A DNA stretch of 64,000 nt from CAZELM01 sp964512995. Lineage in GTDB: Bacteria > CSSED10-310. A program made the translations under genes and the position numbers. The DNA lies in the NCBI GenBank assembly GCA_964512995.1, contig CAZELM010000016.1, forward strand, positions 1 to 64,000, read 5' to 3'. Positions 34,892 through 44,254 of this stretch are shown here, piece after piece (the first letter of the stretch is position 1; each line of letters opens with the position of its first letter). The notes beneath the pieces are model-generated. The model did no database searches. It was not told where the DNA came from and was given only the letters and a program-made list of their open reading frames with translations.

Positions 34892-37800
34892 ATGACCCTT
34901 TCTGGTGGAAAAAAAATACTTCTGGTGGATTTTGAAGTATCAAAAATGAAAGCCACCGAAGATTTTCTCCATCAGGCTGGCTTTGAAGTCATCAAAGCCT
35001 TCGATGGACGGGATGCATTGGATAAATTCGCTGTTGAACAACCAGATCTGGTTCTCCTGTCCGCTATGCTGCCCAAATTACATGGATTTGAGGTGTGTAA
35101 GACAATCAAAACATCAGAAATCGGCAAATCCATACCCGTGATCATTACGACTGGCGTGTATAAGAGTTACAAATACAAACGGCAGGCCATGCGGGATTAT
35201 CTTGCGGATGATTATATTCTGAAGCCATTCAATTATGAGGAACTCCTGATCAAAATCCGAGAACATCTGGGGCTTCTTGACTCAGACCTTCTCGGTTCCG
35301 CAGCACTTTCTCAAGCCCAACGAACGACGCGTATTCCGGATCATTCCTTCCTTGATGCAACGAAACAGCGTATTCCCGATGAACTGAATCCAGATCAGGA
35401 AACAGACATCACCAATCTCGATGCCATACTCGAAGATACTCTTTCCGGTCTGTTTCCGATTCCAGATCAGACCCCGCCACCAATGAAATCACCCGAGAAG
35501 ACTCCAGAACCGGACCAAAAGAGCAAAGAAATCCCTTCAGAAGCAACGAGCCGGATTACACCGGAACTTCCCGAAATCCGATCCATCAACGTAGACGGAT
35601 TGGATGGTGACCTGGGACATTTTGTTGACCGTGCGATCGCTCTCCTCGATGGCCAAAATAAGCCTACAGCCAAAACAGAACAAGGTCGGGGTGGTGAACT
35701 TTCCGGTTCAACCACTGCACTCGATAAACATTACCCCGAGCATCCCGCCACTCCAGCAGACCATCGGGACGAAGGCATCCAATTCGGGAAATATTTTCTG
35801 ATAAAAAAAATCGGGACCGGTGGAATGGCCGAAATGTGGAAAGCCAAACAACGTGGTCTGGAAGGTTTTGAGAAGATTGTTGCGATAAAACGGATCTTGC
35901 CGAATCTGGTCGAAAATGAAGATTTTATCACAATGTTCATCGATGAGGGAAAAGTCGCTGCGCTTCTGACACATCCCAATATCGCCCAAATATATGAACT
36001 CGGAGAAGAAAGGGGATCCTATTTCATCGCGATGGAGTATATCGCCGGGAAAGATCTTCGAAGTATTCTAAAAACAGGCCGAAAAAAAGGGATTCCACTT
36101 CCAATCGGCATCGCGATTCAGATTGCGATCAAACTCCTGTTTGGATTGCATTATGCACACCGAAAAAAAGGACTGAACAACGAAGACCTGAATATCGTGC
36201 ATCGCGATGTCAGTCCACCCAATGTCGCGATCTCCTATGAGGGGGAGGTCAAACTGGTCGATTTTGGGATCGCAAAAGCTGCTGCCAAAAATTCGGTTAC
36301 TCAAACAGGTTCTCTGAAAGGAAAAATTCTGTATATGTCTCCTGAGCAGGCCAGGGGGCAGAGCGTCGATAAGCGATCCGACATCTTTTCTGTCGGTGTA
36401 TTGCTCTATGAGATGGTCACAGGGAAAAAGCCATTCGGTGCTGAAAGCGAGATGGCAATACTTCACAATGTCCGTGAACTTACTCCGGCATTGCCATCAG
36501 CCTCTAATTTACAGATACCGGCATCATTGGATCGCATTATCATGAAAGCCATAGAGAAATCACCGAATGACCGGTATCAGACAGCGGAAGATATGCGGCT
36601 GGAACTCGAACGATTTCTGAATTCTCAAGGATTCCAACCGGCGGAGACGGATATCGGGCGTTATATGCGAATTCTTTTCAGAGATCAGATAGCCCATGAA
36701 GCGCCCGAACTGCTCGAGAATTCCACATTGGACGAAGCGGAAAACAGCTTATCTGCATTGACCTATGAGTTATTTGAGGAGGAACCGATTGCAGAGGAAC
36801 CTTCGGCTGTCAGGAAAGCACTTCGTGAATCCTCAACGAAGTCCACACCCACCGCTTCCGACCCGATTCAGCCCATGGTGGATCAGGCAGTATCTGAATC
36901 CCCTGCGCCCACCGAGCTTTCATCCCCGAAAACAGAACCTTCATCAGACAGTAATTCTGAATTTCCTGATGCATCCGCTTTACCGGATGTTCCAAGCGCA
37001 CGGGTGATTCCGACGGAAAAGTCCCAGAAACCTCCATCGAAACAACCTGGGTCAGCGCTATCGGATCATTCAGAAAGAAGATCCGAGGATCAACGGAAGA
37101 AGCAGCATACCCATAAGAATCAGAAAAAAACAAAATCTGCTCCTTCCTCGATACATCAGAAAACAGAACCGATCTCATCCACACCCGGGACCAATACAGA
37201 AGCTGACACAACGCAAAAACGGATTGGCGATGAAGCAACCAGTTCTGCTTCACCAGCCGATCGGATTGGTGCGGATCGCATGCATGAAATGGATGAACAG
37301 ACACAGAAGCCCGTCCCTCAACCACGCTCAATCTCTATTTTGGAATTTCTGAAAAACCCGATTGTCATCATTTTTCTGATTGTGCTCGCATACTTCATCA
37401 TGATGCTTTTGAAACGGAACGAAAAACAACCTTCACCTCCCCCTTCACCTCCAGTACAACAACAAACCCCGACACCGGTAAATGTTTCCGAGCAACCTGG
37501 CGGTGTTCTGATTGCCACCGAAGGACCGACTCCATCCCCGACAGAAACGCCTTCTCCCAGTCCTACGCAAACATCCAAAGTTGAATCTCCGACGGTTCGG
37601 CCGACGGAACCTGAAAAGCCGACTGTTACGCCAACGCAATCCGCTTCACCATCTGCAATGCCAACAGCAACACCAATTTCTGAGTCTTCACCAACACCGA
37701 CTCAAACCCCGCTTCCGACGAAAATTCCGATAGGAACATTTATTGAACACCCGGATACTCCTCTGGAAGTTATCAACAAAGTGACCCACAAAATGCCGCT

Positions 37801-38035
37801 CGCAGCGAAGAAAATGGGAGTTGAAGGCACAGTAATGCTTCAATTATTGATTTCTGAAACAGGAGAAGTAATTGATGTAACAGTATTGAAACCAAGCTCC
37901 CCAGATGATCCGCTGGAAAAAAGCGGTTGTGTCAAAGCAGCACGGGAAGCCGTTTCCAGATTGAAGTTCAAACCAGCTCAGCATGATGGTGTCGCAGTGA
38001 AAACGCATTATAATCTGGCATTACATTTCAAATAG
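34892..38035 (+). CDS. Degenerate receiver, Ser/Thr kinase, transmembrane and TonB C-terminal fusion protein
   Basis: This 1047-residue protein has four parts. Residues 1-125 form a receiver fold, but the phosphoacceptor is Ser57 (LVLLSAMLPKLHG) and one acidic pocket residue is Phe14, so it is probably not phosphorylated. Residues about 299-575 form a PknB-type kinase with IGTGGMAEMWKAK, the ATP lysine in VAIKRIL, HRDVSPPNVAI and DFGIAKA, all intact. A Pro/Ser/Glu-rich linker leads to a membrane span (about 822-842, IIFLIVLAYFIMMLL). A Pro/Thr-rich stalk and a TonB C-terminal domain (about 949-1047, GVEGTVMLQLLISETGEV) follow, presumably periplasmic. ATG at 34892 sits behind GAGGTGAG; a GTG at 34886 is inside that site. 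The fusion could link a cytoplasmic kinase to the outer membrane. Confidence 0.88.
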   Translation: MTLSGGKKILLVDFEVSKMKATEDFLHQAGFEVIKAFDGRDALDKFAVEQPDLVLLSAMLPKLHGFEVCKTIKTSEIGKSIPVIITTGVYKSYKYKRQAMRDYLADDYILKPFNYEELLIKIREHLGLLDSDLLGSAALSQAQRTTRIPDHSFLDATKQRIPDELNPDQETDITNLDAILEDTLSGLFPIPDQTPPPMKSPEKTPEPDQKSKEIPSEATSRITPELPEIRSINVDGLDGDLGHFVDRAIALLDGQNKPTAKTEQGRGGELSGSTTALDKHYPEHPATPADHRDEGIQFGKYFLIKKIGTGGMAEMWKAKQRGLEGFEKIVAIKRILPNLVENEDFITMFIDEGKVAALLTHPNIAQIYELGEERGSYFIAMEYIAGKDLRSILKTGRKKGIPLPIGIAIQIAIKLLFGLHYAHRKKGLNNEDLNIVHRDVSPPNVAISYEGEVKLVDFGIAKAAAKNSVTQTGSLKGKILYMSPEQARGQSVDKRSDIFSVGVLLYEMVTGKKPFGAESEMAILHNVRELTPALPSASNLQIPASLDRIIMKAIEKSPNDRYQTAEDMRLELERFLNSQGFQPAETDIGRYMRILFRDQIAHEAPELLENSTLDEAENSLSALTYELFEEEPIAEEPSAVRKALRESSTKSTPTASDPIQPMVDQAVSESPAPTELSSPKTEPSSDSNSEFPDASALPDVPSARVIPTEKSQKPPSKQPGSALSDHSERRSEDQRKKQHTHKNQKKTKSAPSSIHQKTEPISSTPGTNTEADTTQKRIGDEATSSASPADRIGADRMHEMDEQTQKPVPQPRSISILEFLKNPIVIIFLIVLAYFIMMLLKRNEKQPSPPPSPPVQQQTPTPVNVSEQPGGVLIATEGPTPSPTETPSPSPTQTSKVESPTVRPTEPEKPTVTPTQSASPSAMPTATPISESSPTPTQTPLPTKIPIGTFIEHPDTPLEVINKVTHKMPLAAKKMGVEGTVMLQLLISETGEVIDVTVLKPSSPDDPLEKSGCVKAAREAVSRLKFKPAQHDGVAVKTHYNLALHFK

Positions 38036-38120
38036 GAAATAGAATGATAATATGATAGTTGTTCCAACAGGAAAGGAACAGCGATGCATGATGTATTAAC
38101 TCAAGAAAGGAGTTCCTAGC

Positions 38121-38375
38121 ATGAGTAACACACTCTCAGATGACAAACGAAAATTTTACGAAAACATTTATGATTTTTCCAAGACAGAAATAGAAGAAAT
38201 CAATGCTCAGATTGAACGTGAACTTGCAAAAGTAAAGGAACGGATCACGCAGTTGAATGCAGCCAAGCAAGCCGCCCGACAGGTCTACGAAGGAGCATGT
38301 GCGCGATTGGGCATCGAAAGTGAATTTGACAAAGGTGAAGATAACGACGTTTTTGAAGAGGAAGATGAAGAATAG
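38121..38375 (+). CDS. Small coiled-coil protein of unknown function
   Basis: The 84-residue soluble protein is mostly a charged helix (SKTEIEEINAQIERELAKVK, then RITQLNAAKQAARQVYEGACARL). It ends in an acidic tail (EGEDNDVFEEEDEE-like). Heptad spacing suggests a coiled coil. There is no membrane segment. AAGGAG precedes the ATG by about eight bases. It sits 85 bp behind the kinase fusion gene and 95 bp ahead of a secreted protein gene, on the same strand, so it may be cotranscribed with either. No family was recognised. Confidence 0.65.
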   Translation: MSNTLSDDKRKFYENIYDFSKTEIEEINAQIERELAKVKERITQLNAAKQAARQVYEGACARLGIESEFDKGEDNDVFEEEDEE

Positions 38376-38470
38376 ACAGGTGACTCAGCGTTAGGCGGAT
38401 TGAACCGATTCGCATAATGCAGATGAGTCAGAACTGGACGTAATCATCAAATGGAGGGGCAGGTTGCTTT

Positions 38471-39076
38471 ATGAGACACTGGATTTCAAAATGCCTTATT
38501 ATGGTAGCGATTTCTTCAGCATTGTCGATCGTTGCGCATGCTGATAATGTTGAAGAGCTTCTGAAATCGGTCTCCGATAATTACAAGGCCAAAAACTATC
38601 AGAAAGCACTCGAAGATCTTGATTGGATCAAAAAAGAGATATCCGGATTGCAGATGGAGATCATCAAAACGCTTCTTCCCCAATCCATTCCCGGATATGA
38701 AACGCAGGAAATTGATGGAGGAGCGGCATTTGGGATTCAAAATGTGAGTCGGCAGTACATCAAGGACGAAAAACGAATCCAGATATCCATTTCCGGTGGT
38801 CAGACATCCGGAACAACGGCGGGTTTAGGCGCATTGATGGGAATGGCGGCTGCGATGGGAGCGATGGATGCGGGTGTTCAATCAAACATGGTCATCGTAC
38901 AAGGTCGAAAAGGGCAATTCAACCTGGAATCCGAAGACCAACATGGAACATTGATATTCAATCTGAACAACAACGCCTTTGTGAGCATCGAAACATGGGG
39001 ATTTGGAACGTCAGATGAAGCCAAAGCTGCTGCAGAAAAACTCGACATGGACAAGATAGAAAAAGCATATCATTGA
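38471..39076 (+). CDS. Secreted protein of unknown function
   Basis: This 201-residue protein starts with a signal peptide (cleavage probably after AHA, residue 24). Next is a helical TPR-like stretch with the sequence VSDNYKAKNYQKALEDLDWI. The core has a beta segment (RIQISISGGQTSG) and a small hydrophobic glycine/alanine/methionine patch (GLGALMGMAAAMGAM), too short and loose to be a clear membrane span. The rest is predicted mixed strand and helix. The purine-rich GGAGGGG is upstream of the ATG. Its location is likely periplasmic. No family was recognised. It is followed by a perfect 12-bp hairpin. Confidence 0.65.
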   Translation: MRHWISKCLIMVAISSALSIVAHADNVEELLKSVSDNYKAKNYQKALEDLDWIKKEISGLQMEIIKTLLPQSIPGYETQEIDGGAAFGIQNVSRQYIKDEKRIQISISGGQTSGTTAGLGALMGMAAAMGAMDAGVQSNMVIVQGRKGQFNLESEDQHGTLIFNLNNNAFVSIETWGFGTSDEAKAAAEKLDMDKIEKAYH

Positions 39077-39132
39077 TTGAAGACACGTGATCCGAGGAAT
39101 CCTCCCTTTCGATTATCCAATATGCTATCCAG

Positions 39133-39177
39133 ATGCCTGCGAAGCTTAATAAGATGCCATTACGACTTCGCAGGCAT
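39133..39177. other. Perfect inverted repeat after the secreted-protein gene
   Basis: ATGCCTGCGAAG (39133-39144) pairs perfectly with CTTCGCAGGCAT (39166-39177) over a 21-base loop. No T run follows on either strand, so it is not a simple terminator. It may cap the transcript or be a protein-binding site. It lies 42 bases before the M24 peptidase start. Confidence 0.6.
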
Positions 39178-39218
39178 GATTATCTTTCCACCCGATCGAA
39201 ACGGAATCTGAGGTAACA

Positions 39219-40418
39219 ATGGAGTTTATACCGAACAAAGCAGAGATCAATCAGAGACTGAACATACTGCGGGAGATGCTGTCAGATCAAGGTCTGGATT
39301 GTGCAATCATCACTCAGCATACCGACCTGTTTTACTTTGCCGGCAGTTCTCAGGATGGGTATTTAATCATTCCGGTCGATGGGGATCCCATCTATCTGGT
39401 GCATAAATATTTACCTCGAGTTCGCAAAGAATCTCACATTGAGGATATTCGTCCGATTGTTCATGGCCGATTGTTGTTTTCAGAGATCCAAAACCTATTC
39501 GAAACATTCGGTTGCACACGAATAGGGCTGGAAATGGATGTTCTACCCGCCGCGCTCTACCAACGATTTATCACTAACTCCGGATCCGTATCGTTCCATG
39601 ATGTTTCAAACGGTATCCGCCGGATACGTATGATTAAATCGGACATGGAGATCGCTCTCATAACACATTCCGCTTCTTTACTGGATCAAATTTTTGACCG
39701 AATTCCTTCTTACCTGTCAGTCGGCATGGCCGAGTTCGAGCTTGCTGCGATTCTTGAGAAAGAAATGCGATTGTTGGGACATCAAGGTCACATTTCGATG
39801 CGTTCATTCAATGGATGGATTCATTATGGAAATATTCTGTTTGGTGAAAGTGGTGCAGTGAGAGGTTATTTCAATGGACCGACTTGTGGTCCTGGATTAT
39901 ATCCTTCCGTTCCCAAAGGAGCAGGTAATCGGAAACTGGAACCCAATACGCCCATTTTCATTGACCTTGTTTTTGGGTATGGAGGATATCTCGCGGACGC
40001 AACCCGTGTTTATTACATTGGAAATCTCCCAGACACCCTGAGCATGGCTCACACTTGCTGTATCGAAATCCAGGACAGCGTTATCCGACAGGTTGGTATG
40101 GGGAAATCCGGAAGCGAGATCTACCAATCAGCATTGGAAATGGCCATCACCAGAGGAATTCGGGAACACTTTATGGGCCCCATGGATGACCAGGCTCCCT
40201 TCATCGCTCACGGAGTTGGATTGGAAATCGACGAATTACCCCTCATTGCCAACCGTTTCGATCTGCCTCTGCCAGAAAATGCGGTGTTCGCATTGGAACC
40301 CAAAGCGATATTCCCAGACTTGGGAGCTGTTGGAATTGAAAATACATGGATCATATCCTCTGGTGTTGCCCGTAGATTATTAACATTTCCAGATGAAGCC
40401 ATTAGAGTTGATAACTGA
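39219..40418 (+). CDS. M24 family metallopeptidase (Xaa-Pro peptidase-like)
   Basis: The 399-residue protein has a creatinase N-terminal domain (about 1-150) and a pita-bread catalytic domain. Metal ligands are visible: two Asp in FIDLVFGYGGYLADATRVYY, His in PFIAHGVGLEIDELP, and Glu in VFALEPKAIF and VGIENTWII. All five positions are occupied, so metal-dependent aminopeptidase activity is plausible, most likely Xaa-Pro type or a creatinase relative. There is no signal peptide; it acts in the cytoplasm. GAGGT lies five bases before the ATG. It is followed after 60 bp by a secreted-protein gene. Substrate specificity is not decided by sequence. Confidence 0.9.
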   Translation: MEFIPNKAEINQRLNILREMLSDQGLDCAIITQHTDLFYFAGSSQDGYLIIPVDGDPIYLVHKYLPRVRKESHIEDIRPIVHGRLLFSEIQNLFETFGCTRIGLEMDVLPAALYQRFITNSGSVSFHDVSNGIRRIRMIKSDMEIALITHSASLLDQIFDRIPSYLSVGMAEFELAAILEKEMRLLGHQGHISMRSFNGWIHYGNILFGESGAVRGYFNGPTCGPGLYPSVPKGAGNRKLEPNTPIFIDLVFGYGGYLADATRVYYIGNLPDTLSMAHTCCIEIQDSVIRQVGMGKSGSEIYQSALEMAITRGIREHFMGPMDDQAPFIAHGVGLEIDELPLIANRFDLPLPENAVFALEPKAIFPDLGAVGIENTWIISSGVARRLLTFPDEAIRVDN

Positions 40419-40478
40419 CTATTATTTTTGTTAGCTGAGTCACACCAAATCAGAACTTCCTAGCGAAAGGGGCGAGTG

Positions 40479-41573
40479 ATGCAATTAAAACAACATTCTG
40501 TGATTCTTTTTCTTGTTTTGGCTTGTATCGCCATAAAAGCGCAAGCCACAAATCAAGGATACAACAATCGCAGGGGTATTGAAGTCACATTCAGCTATAC
40601 GCACGAAACCGATGGATTCGGCAACAATCGCTCCGTGGCAGTTTCCGGATCGATCAAAAACACAACGGATGATAATGCCTCCCGGATCGATGTCGATTTT
40701 GAAATGGAATGGGCGAAACGTTCCTCGACTTCCAAAAAAATTAAATTTCGCAATCTGGAAGCCGGCGAAACGAAACCATTTGAATTTACAGTCGATTTAG
40801 GAGCACGTCCCGATATTCTGAACAAAGTCACAGCGGAGATTACAAAGATAAAATTTACAAAAACACGATTGGCATCCGCGCCTTCTAAAAGAAATATTAT
40901 CTCTCACGAGAAATATACCCTGGAGCGACTGAATGAGGAAGGAAAAGCTTTTCTGAATTGCCTGATAAAGATAAAAGAAATAGCACCATTCAAACCACCG
41001 ATAAAGGATGAATTTGAAACAACCGATGAATTCGATTCCCGGATCAATATCGCTGAAAATGAATGTTTCAGCAAGCAGATGGATTTATTGGAGGAAAAAT
41101 ATGGAGAGATTCTGGGCGGAAAAGGTGCTGTTGTTCGGTATATACCCAGAATCATTCATAAAGAACTTGTCTATGTAAGCGAAAATTCAGCCTATTTTGA
41201 AATTCCCATCCGATTTGGTAAATATGATGCTGATAACCACCGTTATAATGATATCAACCTGAACCCGCGTACCTTCCCATTCCCGCCTAAAACTGTTGTA
41301 CCCAATGCAGACTTAGAGATCATTCATAAAAGTGGCATTTTCTTTCTGCGCCGACCCTATTTTGATGTTAACCGAGAAGAAGCGGTTGAATTTCGCAAAA
41401 ATGAAGAGAATCTCATCATGCAGTTGTCTTTAAAAACGGGAGTGATTCAGGAAGGTCCGTATGCGGAACCATTTTGTGTGATTGATGAGATCGTTTTAAA
41501 AGACAGCAAATCGAATAAAATCTATCGTCAATGGTCGAAGTACGAGAAACCGATCGAGGAACAACCCGAATAG
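40479..41573 (+). CDS. Secreted protein of unknown function
   Basis: The 364-residue protein has a signal peptide (ending KAQAT, about residue 23). An N-terminal beta-sandwich-like region follows (VAVSGSIKNTTDDNASRIDVDF, FEFTVDLGARPDILNK) that resembles a FxLYD or similar beta domain. The middle is charged and helical (PPIKDEFETTDEFDSRINIAENE), and the C terminus is beta-rich. No enzymatic motif was recognised. ATG at 40479 was preferred over the GTG one codon upstream because AAAGGGG then has good spacing. The amidase gene is 42 bp downstream, so the two are probably cotranscribed and may act together at the cell wall; this is inference. Confidence 0.68.
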   Translation: MQLKQHSVILFLVLACIAIKAQATNQGYNNRRGIEVTFSYTHETDGFGNNRSVAVSGSIKNTTDDNASRIDVDFEMEWAKRSSTSKKIKFRNLEAGETKPFEFTVDLGARPDILNKVTAEITKIKFTKTRLASAPSKRNIISHEKYTLERLNEEGKAFLNCLIKIKEIAPFKPPIKDEFETTDEFDSRINIAENECFSKQMDLLEEKYGEILGGKGAVVRYIPRIIHKELVYVSENSAYFEIPIRFGKYDADNHRYNDINLNPRTFPFPPKTVVPNADLEIIHKSGIFFLRRPYFDVNREEAVEFRKNEENLIMQLSLKTGVIQEGPYAEPFCVIDEIVLKDSKSNKIYRQWSKYEKPIEEQPE

Positions 41574-41615
41574 TCCTTTCGACACAGAATCAAACCCATT
41601 ACCAGGATTAGAACA

Positions 41616-43337
41616 TTGGTAAAAAATGTCCCTTTTCAGATTGGAATTTGTTGTATCATATCTGCTGTATTTTGCTCCGGAGGAGCAACTGCTGAACTGA
41701 TTGTTCAAAAACTCGACGCTTCCGCTGCCTTTATCCTTCATCAAAGAGAGATATACTTCGAGGTAACCGATAAGTCTGCTCCGGGATTAGTCTCGGATTA
41801 TGGCGATTATGTGACCGTTTCCTCCGCGAAGTTTTCATCCTCACGAGTAAAAAAGGGGATTCTATTCAAAAAAAATGTGTATCAGTTTACGTTTGATCAG
41901 CTTTCGGAAAAGGGACAACGCAAAGCGATCGATCTGCTGTTTCCCAAAGATCATCTGATTCCGGAAGGATGGGAACATTCCATTGTTTATACAGGAGAAC
42001 ATGGTGAAACATTATGGCGACTATCAAAATGGTTCAGCGGCACAGAAAATAACGCGAATGAGATTATTAAATATAATAAAATCAATCCATCTCGATTAAA
42101 AAAAGGAGATCGGATAGTGATTCCGGCTCACCTTCTCTCTAAAGCGTTTCAGACTGAACCTGCGACGCCCATCAAGCCATTGGATCCGACCGCACCAGCA
42201 ACCGAGTCTCTTGTTTTCAAGAAAGATTCAGGCGGGAAATACGCTGAGAGTATCCTCCACCAGGGACAGACCATCTACAGCGATATCGTATTAAAATTTA
42301 CACCGAGAGTTACAGTTCAAGAAGTGATGGAAGCCGCAACGATGATCCTGAACCGGTCCAAACTGAGCAGTTTCAATGATATTCCTGCAGGTACTCATCT
42401 GAAAATCCCCATAGAACTCCTTTCACCACAATTTCTGCCATCTGAAGATCCACTCAGAATCCAATATGAGATGACTTCCGAAGCATCCAAACAATACAAA
42501 CATCAATCCAAATCGGACAGCTTAAAAGGGATCACCATCGTGCTGGATGCAGGGCATGGAGGAATCGACCCCGGGGCGATTGGACCTGGTAAGGAGCGGG
42601 AAGATGAATATGCTTATGATGTCATGTGCAGAGTAAAATTATTACTGGAAGCAACAACTCAATCCATTGTATATGCAACTATTTCGGATGGAGAGACTGG
42701 TTTTATTCCCAGATCCATGCGGTTTCTGCCCAGCGGACGAAACGTGGAAAAAATAATGACGCATCCGGCATATCAGATAAAAGATACTCAGATTGCATTG
42801 AACCTCCGGTGGCTTTTGGCCAATGATATTTTCACTCAGAGCATAAAATCAAAACAATCGAATGAAAGCATCCTTTTTACCAGCTTTCATGCCGATTGCC
42901 TCCATGAAGATGTCAAAGGGATGATGATCTATACCCCGGGTGCCGATTACTACCAGGGAAACTGTCAGCTTACTGATTCGCATTACAAGCAGTATCGGGA
43001 AAGCCGCAGCGGATTGAAGTTTAAAATATCACGAGGAGATCGATTGCGAGCCGAAGGATATTCTCACCAGTTCGCAAACTGCATTACTCAAATGTGCAGG
43101 AAATTGAAAATTCCCATGCATTCCAATCAGCCTGTAAGGAAATATATTATCAGATCGCGTAATCCCTGGGTACCTGCAGTACTGAAGTATTGCAGGATTC
43201 CTACGCGCGTTCTCATTGAGTTGGCCAATTTGAAAAACACTCAGGATCGAGAGAATTTAAGAAATCCCATGTATCGTCAAAAAATCGCTGAAGCATATGT
43301 TGAATCTGTTCGCTTGTTGTTTAAAAATTCTAACTGA
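41616..43337 (+). CDS. N-acetylmuramoyl-L-alanine amidase with LysM domain
   Basis: The 573-residue enzyme cleaves the amide between muramic acid and the stem peptide. It has a signal peptide (ending GGATAE), a LysM domain (about 118-170, HGETLWRLSKWF...LKKGDRIVIP) and a possible second LysM-like stretch (about 210-280). A C-terminal Amidase_3 domain (about 305-570) follows. Zinc ligands are in VLDAGHGGIDPGA, EREDEYAYDV and SFHADC; the catalytic Glu is in RVLIELANLKN. The start is TTG at 41616, weakly supported by AGGA upstream. It probably acts in the periplasm in cell separation or wall turnover. It lies behind the secreted-protein gene and ahead of the HU gene, which has its own promoter. 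Confidence 0.88.
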   Translation: MVKNVPFQIGICCIISAVFCSGGATAELIVQKLDASAAFILHQREIYFEVTDKSAPGLVSDYGDYVTVSSAKFSSSRVKKGILFKKNVYQFTFDQLSEKGQRKAIDLLFPKDHLIPEGWEHSIVYTGEHGETLWRLSKWFSGTENNANEIIKYNKINPSRLKKGDRIVIPAHLLSKAFQTEPATPIKPLDPTAPATESLVFKKDSGGKYAESILHQGQTIYSDIVLKFTPRVTVQEVMEAATMILNRSKLSSFNDIPAGTHLKIPIELLSPQFLPSEDPLRIQYEMTSEASKQYKHQSKSDSLKGITIVLDAGHGGIDPGAIGPGKEREDEYAYDVMCRVKLLLEATTQSIVYATISDGETGFIPRSMRFLPSGRNVEKIMTHPAYQIKDTQIALNLRWLLANDIFTQSIKSKQSNESILFTSFHADCLHEDVKGMMIYTPGADYYQGNCQLTDSHYKQYRESRSGLKFKISRGDRLRAEGYSHQFANCITQMCRKLKIPMHSNQPVRKYIIRSRNPWVPAVLKYCRIPTRVLIELANLKNTQDRENLRNPMYRQKIAEAYVESVRLLFKNSN

Positions 43338-43352
43338 AGCAGTAAATCTCAC

Positions 43353-43381
43353 TTGACTCTTGAAATGAACGCCACTATTTT
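43353..43381 (+). promoter_or_regulatory. Sigma70-type promoter for the HU/IHF-like gene
   Basis: TTGACT (43353-43358) and TATTTT (43376-43381) are 17 bases apart, matching 5/6 and 4/6 consensus. Transcription would start near 43388, about 65 bases ahead of the ATG. Confidence 0.5.
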
Positions 43382-43452
43382 AGTGTTCTTGTTGGAACCT
43401 GATTCGGTTGTTCTGATCAAGATTGTTTATGTATTAAAGAAAGGGCCACATC

Positions 43453-43731
43453 ATGACTAAATCGGAATTTATTGCTGAACTTGCCAACTCGGTGGATTAT
43501 TTAAGCTATAAAGATGCAGCAATAATTGTTAATACATTCTTTAATTGCATATATGAGGAACTCGTTTCGGGGAATAAAATCGAACTTCGTGGGTTTGGCT
43601 CTTTCAAAGTTAAAGAACGTCGATCACGGGTGGGACGTAACCCAAAAACCGGTGATAAGGTGCGCGTCCCTCCCAAGAAAATACCGTATTTCAAGCCCGG
43701 CAAGGAACTGAAGAATCTGTCATTAGACTAA
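43453..43731 (+). CDS. HU/IHF family DNA-binding protein
   Basis: This 92-residue protein is a standard bacterial histone-like fold: TKSEFIAELANSV, the helix AAIIVNTFFNCIYEEL, GNKIELRGFGSFKVKERRSRVGRNPKTGDKVRVPPKKIPYF split over the beta arm, and FKPGKELK at the end. The RNPKTG arm motif with proline is intact. Length and motif order do not separate HU from IHF-beta. It bends or compacts DNA as a dimer. AGAAAGGG precedes the ATG. The gene has its own promoter. The unknown zinc-ribbon protein gene follows after 138 bp. Confidence 0.94.
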   Translation: MTKSEFIAELANSVDYLSYKDAAIIVNTFFNCIYEELVSGNKIELRGFGSFKVKERRSRVGRNPKTGDKVRVPPKKIPYFKPGKELKNLSLD

Positions 43732-43869
43732 CGACCGGTCAGTTTTCCGATAAAAATCAGAAATCCACTCACCATATATACTTAATCCTGGTCAAGATAT
43801 TGACACCTCGTTCAATACCCATTTATTATCCAGAGGGTGATTGTATGAATTCTATTTTCAGGAGGAGAG

Positions 43870-44247
43870 ATGGGTTGTCCGCGCTGTAGTTTTCCAGATT
43901 CACATTCAAATTGCGAATTATGCGGATTGAGTGACTTTGATTCTTTCGAGATAACCCGTTTGGAGAAACCGGCACGTGACTCTTTTGAGTTTACTCTCAT
44001 TTTCCCGGATTCAAAACCATTCCCGCCTCCTCATCGGATCTGTCCGACCTATACAAAGATAAAAAAAACATCCGAAGCGTTGCCACGATATTTTATTTTT
44101 TTCCCCGATCATTCTGATCATCACTTGATACCCTTCCTCCAGGCGATTCAACCATATTCCGGCTGGCAGTTGCTCATAAATGGACACATCCGGCCTTATG
44201 CTCAGGAATTATGGTTGCCTCTGATGGAGATTTTACATTTAGGATAA
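43870..44247 (+). CDS. Small protein of unknown function with N-terminal CxxC pairs
   Basis: The 125-residue protein starts MGCPRCSFPDSHSNCELCGL, giving CxxC-x9-CxxC spacing that suggests a zinc ribbon or knuckle. The rest is Pro- and aromatic-rich (HRICPTYTKIK, FIFFPDHSDHHLIPFLQAI, YAQELWLPLMEIL). There is no signal peptide or membrane span. GGAGGAG directly precedes the ATG. It is followed after seven bases by the next unknown gene, so the two are almost certainly cotranscribed. No family was recognised, so binding partners are unknown. Confidence 0.68.
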   Translation: MGCPRCSFPDSHSNCELCGLSDFDSFEITRLEKPARDSFEFTLIFPDSKPFPPPHRICPTYTKIKKTSEALPRYFIFFPDHSDHHLIPFLQAIQPYSGWQLLINGHIRPYAQELWLPLMEILHLG

Positions 44248-44254
44248 CCGGCGG

